Assembly (NCBI GenBank): GCA_913057775.1
Contig: CAJXOG010000001.1
Coordinates: 372,001-436,000 of the forward strand
Length of the DNA: 64,000 bases
Reading direction: 5' to 3'
DNA from: an uncultured Fodinibius sp.
GTDB taxonomy: Bacteria > Bacteroidota > Rhodothermia > Balneolales > Balneolaceae
The notes under the pieces were generated by a model. The model was not told where the DNA came from, did no database searches, and saw only the letters and a program-made list of their open reading frames with translations. Of the stretch, positions 61,701 to 64,000 are shown piece after piece; positions within the stretch are counted from its first letter, which is position 1; each line of letters starts with the position of its first letter. A program made the position numbers and the translations under genes.

Positions 61701-63405
61701 GATTCGCCTTGCCCTGGAGACGTTTGGGATCAAATCCCCGGAACTCTACGCTATAATCAAAATTAAGTGCGGTCTGAGCCACCGTATTTTCGGGAAAAAA
61801 ATTACCCAGGTTTACATTTCCGGCATCCCCATTTATTGTTACCGTTCGATCCTCAGCATTAAAGTCTATCGATGAGGAACCCTGCAAAAACTCATCATTA
61901 TTACGGTATTCATACTTTTGGCTCCAAACCTTGTTATTCAGATTTGAGGAGAGAACTAACCGTTCAAATTGGTGGGCTCCTACTCTGCTATCCATAAATG
62001 TTGCACTCAAATCAGAAACTGCTTTGTCCAAACTAAATCCGTTTCCTTCCAGCCGGGCACTGAAATTAAGAGCAGTAGTATCTATGCGCTCAGCAAAGAA
62101 AGGACCAATATCTAATCCTTTTCCAACCAATGTTCCCTTATAATTAAATGGTTCTATAAGCTGTGTCTCTCCCTCAACCTCAAGCGATCCAAGTGCGCTC
62201 GAAAGCGAAAATTCTCCATTAATATGTTGCAAGCTGCCATTGGCCTGACCAGAAATTGCCAAACTTTGGAGTTCCTCGTTATTGGGAATAGCCAGCGAAT
62301 CTAATAACTGGGAAAGGTCTTCATTTCGTAGATTTAATCCTTCAAAACGCAGTTCATATGATAGGTTTTGACGGTCAATTATATTCTTAATAAGACCACT
62401 AAAATTTACAAAACTTTCACCAATACCCAGCTCTGCACGATCTATCCAAAGGGAATCAGCAGGTCCCTCTGTCCTAAAATCAATGCTTAGAGACTTTTCA
62501 AGATCCGGGGTATAGTCCGTAAAATCAGCGATATCCTGTAGGTCGATGTCACTGGAACGAACATCCAAATCATATTGGGCAGCTTTAAACTGCTTGGTTA
62601 CATCAGGCTCTAAGAGATTTACGCCATCCACTTCACCATTAAAAACAAATCGGGAACTGCCTAATGTTAGATAAAAAGAATTAAACTCCAGGAAACGATG
62701 ATCGTTGTAAACCTGTCCCGATGCAGAAATATTTTCCACTTGTAGATTTTCAGACTCAGCCATAAACGATTCGATATCCAAATACCTCTGCATTTCACTC
62801 CAATCCACAAAAAGCGAAGCATTAATATTAGTCAGTGAAAATGATGACGGAAGATTGCCAATTTGATGATTGTCCGATTCGGCTTCCAGATGAACGTTGC
62901 CATTTTCGATTTTCACATTGGGAGCAATAATTTCAATTCTACTCAACCAAGGATCACCGTCTAGGCGCTGGCGTTTTTTAGTTTCCGGTCTTCCTTCAAG
63001 CAATACCAATCTTCCATTTTTATCTGATCGAAGGTTAACTTCAGGTGAATGCAAAGAAAAGCCAACAATCGACAGCTTATTTTGAAGCAATCCCCAAACA
63101 TCAATTTCACTGTCAATCTGCTGAACAGATACCAACGTATCAGTATCGGTCTCACCACTGCGCAGCAAAGCAACATCGTACAAGCTCATTTGAAAAGGTA
63201 AAAAACCATCGACATCCCCAATGTTGAGTTCTGCCTTATATGTTTGTTCTATTTGCCGCTCTATACGGTCCGCCAAATAGTCTTTGGTTACATCAAGCTG
63301 TAAGATACCAATAACAATACCCGAAAGGATAACAGCGGTAAGCAATAGTACAAAGACTATCCTCCAAAAGTATTTCCAACTTTTATATAACCAGCGATAA
63401 AACAC
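58723..63405 (-). CDS. tamB: TamB-like translocation and assembly module protein (AsmA/DUF490)
   Basis: The 1560-aa protein has an N-terminal membrane anchor ('FWRIVFVLLLTAVILSGIVIGIL', residues 14-36) followed by very long beta-rich repeats that should form a periplasmic hydrophobic groove spanning to the outer membrane. The C-terminal DUF490 domain is recognisable in 'GTGQLRITMQDQDVQMFGQYNINGGNYQFVTGEIISRRLQLESGGTIVWEGPPDNARLDISAVYNARPNVSTLL' style wording near 1240-1310. TamB-family proteins assist outer-membrane protein assembly and lipid transport. The start is GTG at 63405, 13 bp after aroB. tamA is not adjacent, though the barrel fusion lies two genes downstream. Confidence 0.9.
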   Translation of the reverse strand: MFYRWLYKSWKYFWRIVFVLLLTAVILSGIVIGILQLDVTKDYLADRIERQIEQTYKAELNIGDVDGFLPFQMSLYDVALLRSGETDTDTLVSVQQIDSEIDVWGLLQNKLSIVGFSLHSPEVNLRSDKNGRLVLLEGRPETKKRQRLDGDPWLSRIEIIAPNVKIENGNVHLEAESDNHQIGNLPSSFSLTNINASLFVDWSEMQRYLDIESFMAESENLQVENISASGQVYNDHRFLEFNSFYLTLGSSRFVFNGEVDGVNLLEPDVTKQFKAAQYDLDVRSSDIDLQDIADFTDYTPDLEKSLSIDFRTEGPADSLWIDRAELGIGESFVNFSGLIKNIIDRQNLSYELRFEGLNLRNEDLSQLLDSLAIPNNEELQSLAISGQANGSLQHINGEFSLSSALGSLEVEGETQLIEPFNYKGTLVGKGLDIGPFFAERIDTTALNFSARLEGNGFSLDKAVSDLSATFMDSRVGAHQFERLVLSSNLNNKVWSQKYEYRNNDEFLQGSSSIDFNAEDRTVTINGDAGNVNLGNFFPENTVAQTALNFDYSVEFRGFDPKRLQGKANLDVAPSVINGDTVRAHQVYMDLNSPDASTRQFRLTSSLLDLNISGEVTPADVISQTRFWSSYIKSRFDSEILMTQPIITDSLNGSPKDRNVVVDGNLQTKDLGLLKKYLPQFPTLYAESDVTFNVNTDGTRLLLSAEMTSDTLSFNNFNFRNANTQFTASFRSDRTLSEFSSVDWEAEISRIETESADLDSTVFDLSVKQDSVYFTQHVGSISDDAQFDMTLRSNFTDSVIAVSVEEFFMGNNQYAWVNERTPRLQYFRSGEVDFDEFSFQNQNEYFRLQGRLSPNRSDSLTYTLRDINLQRISDLIKGRIDFAGVLNGSLVTKSLASRPTIQGNLNVNRFRMNNRIIGDVRFESKYNPDKQQFDTRIDILTDSTKYDDYLESNDGIGQDIRLNGYFVTPNPTVRQDTVYYFDANFDQVDLWFLAVIADNVFAEVEGQASGTGYITGNLEEYDFRSQFKTQNVFARPEFLNTNYFLSGPIQFNRDEGVVLDSLSVMDTKGGTGTIWGTVDLNDFDPITYLDLSLDMNRLQFLNNKMDPDIPFYGNVSGTGLVRLSGSNTDMYMRTENPVQVTSDSEVSIPLLEETELQESGKFIRFVDSFDEVYKRSGSVVERTAQESERAEEALEQALEELTFTERFDLDLRFNAPENLSVNLIFDPVTGEVLTAQGTGQLRITMQDQDVQMFGQYNINGGNYQFVTGEIISRRLQLESGGTIVWEGPPDNARLDISAVYNARPNVSTLLNEDGLSDQNQNGSQQVPVDLIVEINGTLNSVENNYYFRLPSTMELSSNSTLQYTLNQINRDEQQKLLQATSILFTGQFIPTQGIGSNTATLSQNLTRGSTYVNPFLSNQVSSLLSNQINTLLNSDVSRLDIDFNLNAYNEVDLGIALRLYNDRLIFRREGQITGSGPESTPGDRIGDLNATYRIRKGLSLTAFHRQDQALSNLQASPQAGDVTPYVDGLGIESQVQFNTWSELINRIRGIFGINKDSANNE

Positions 63406-63418
63406 GTGCGCTCAACAT

Positions 63419-64000
63419 TTATGTATTAAATTTATCAAGGGTGTAGCTCCAACTTTTTTTGAGCAACGAATGATCTTCACAACTGTAAAGATACGGCGAT
63501 CCCCATTCATTCAACAACACTAAACGAATAGTATTATCTTTTACTTTTTTATCAGATTTCATTGCTTCCAAAAGGGCTTTAGTATCTACCGTCAACGGCG
63601 ACATCTGTTTTTTATACAACGATAGGAAAGGGGAAAAACGTGCATCACTAACAGGATGTCCCAGTTCCTTCGAAAAGTGACAGGCCGCAATCATCCCAAT
63701 AAAAACGGCCTCTCCATGGGTAATTTTCCCATAGCCTGATGTCTTTTCAAGAGCATGACCGAAAGTATGTCCAAAATTCAAATACGCTCGTTTACCCGCC
63801 TCAAGCGCATCTTCCTGTACAATATCAGCTTTAATTCGGACACTTTCTTCAACAACTTCAACCCAGCGCTGTTTTGGTGTTAAGGGCTGATGAATCAGCT
63901 CTTTCAACACATCAAATAGCTTGGGATTTCGGATAGCCGCGTATTTCAATATTTCTGCCATCCCTGTAATCCACTCCTTTTGTTCGAGTGTTTCCAGAAA
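63419..64000 (-). CDS. aroB: 3-dehydroquinate synthase (partial, C-terminal part)
   Basis: AroB converts DAHP to 3-dehydroquinate in the shikimate pathway with NAD and a divalent metal. The ORF track starts at an internal Met (63961). The frame continues to the window edge as 'FLETLEQKEWITGMAEILKYAAI', where AroB family members have the conserved G-M/L-AE-x-x-KY block, so the true start is beyond 64000. The metal-binding 'NFGHTFGHALEKTSGYGKITHGEAVFIGM' is intact. About 193 residues, roughly the C-terminal half, are visible. It lies 13 bp upstream of tamB. Confidence 0.95.
   Translation of the reverse strand, partial: FLETLEQKEWITGMAEILKYAAIRNPKLFDVLKELIHQPLTPKQRWVEVVEESVRIKADIVQEDALEAGKRAYLNFGHTFGHALEKTSGYGKITHGEAVFIGMIAACHFSKELGHPVSDARFSPFLSLYKKQMSPLTVDTKALLEAMKSDKKVKDNTIRLVLLNEWGSPYLYSCEDHSLLKKSWSYTLDKFNT

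Noticed and set aside
1-64000. tRNA, rRNA, CRISPR arrays, insertion sequences, prophage or integration sites
   Set aside because: I scanned the spacers by eye and found no cloverleaf-like sequence, repeat-spacer array, transposase or integrase reading frame; a covariance-model scan was not possible.

Overview
The window is a compact bacterial chromosome segment of roughly 42-44 % G+C (estimated by eye). It has about 46 protein genes on both strands, almost no spacer over 250 bp, and no tRNA, rRNA, CRISPR array, insertion sequence or prophage that I can see. The gene set points to the Bacteroidota / Balneolota-Rhodothermota side of the FCB group. The evidence is a 2406-aa SprA/Sov type IX secretion (T9SS) translocon, a T9SS plug protein (DUF5103 family), a GldE-like CNNM protein beside ssb, a SusB-type GH97 glucosidase, and several upstream boxes matching TAnnTTTG, the -7 element of Bacteroidota housekeeping promoters. 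Balneolota is my best guess; no rRNA is present to settle it.

Layout. 1-8.4 kb (minus): ssb, then a gldE-like gene, murB, a DUF2779 nuclease-like gene, an M48 lipoprotein peptidase, purB and a truncated LuxE-type acyl-protein synthetase. 8.5-12 kb: a DUF2207 membrane protein convergent with an AidB-like acyl-CoA dehydrogenase. 12.1-15.2 kb (minus): an outer-membrane barrel, pgk and a small membrane protein. 15.4-17.1 kb (plus): cysteine desulfurase and a LOG-family hydrolase. 17.1-19.5 kb (minus): a CopD/DUF2269-like membrane protein and a long-chain acyl-CoA synthetase. 19.7-25.3 kb (plus): Fur-family regulator, GNAT, RRM protein, an ArsR-regulator/P1B-ATPase metal-efflux unit, a methyltransferase and an ATP-grasp protein. 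25.3-27.7 kb (minus): VOC protein, grpE, dnaJ. 27.9-30.2 kb (plus): rsmI-lnt. 30.2-37.5 kb (minus): sprA. 37.7-40.2 kb (plus): two LptF/LptG permeases. 40.2-42.2 kb (minus): guaB and a 109-aa orphan. 42.4-44.5 kb (plus): GH97. 44.5-48.9 kb (minus): ptsN, dacB, an NtrC-type regulator and folD. 49.0-53.0 kb (plus): ccmB, holB, dapF and the T9SS plug gene. 53.1-64 kb (minus): aroB (cut by the window end), tamB, rnr and a metallopeptidase/TolB/barrel fusion.

How the genes work together. Much of the window serves envelope biogenesis: murB, dapF and dacB for peptidoglycan; lnt for lipoproteins; LptF/G for LPS export; TamB and three predicted barrels for the outer membrane; SprA and Plug for T9SS. 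The rest is housekeeping metabolism (purB, guaB, pgk, folD, aroB), proteostasis (grpE-dnaJ, M48), RNA metabolism (rnr, rsmI, RRM) and one metal-resistance cassette with a clear palindromic operator. I found no obvious new multi-gene system. The most unusual items are the DUF2779 protein with a degenerate PD-(D/E)XK half, the P1B-ATPase with CAC in place of CPC, the HEXXH-TolB-barrel fusion, and the terminator/promoter overlap upstream of guaB.
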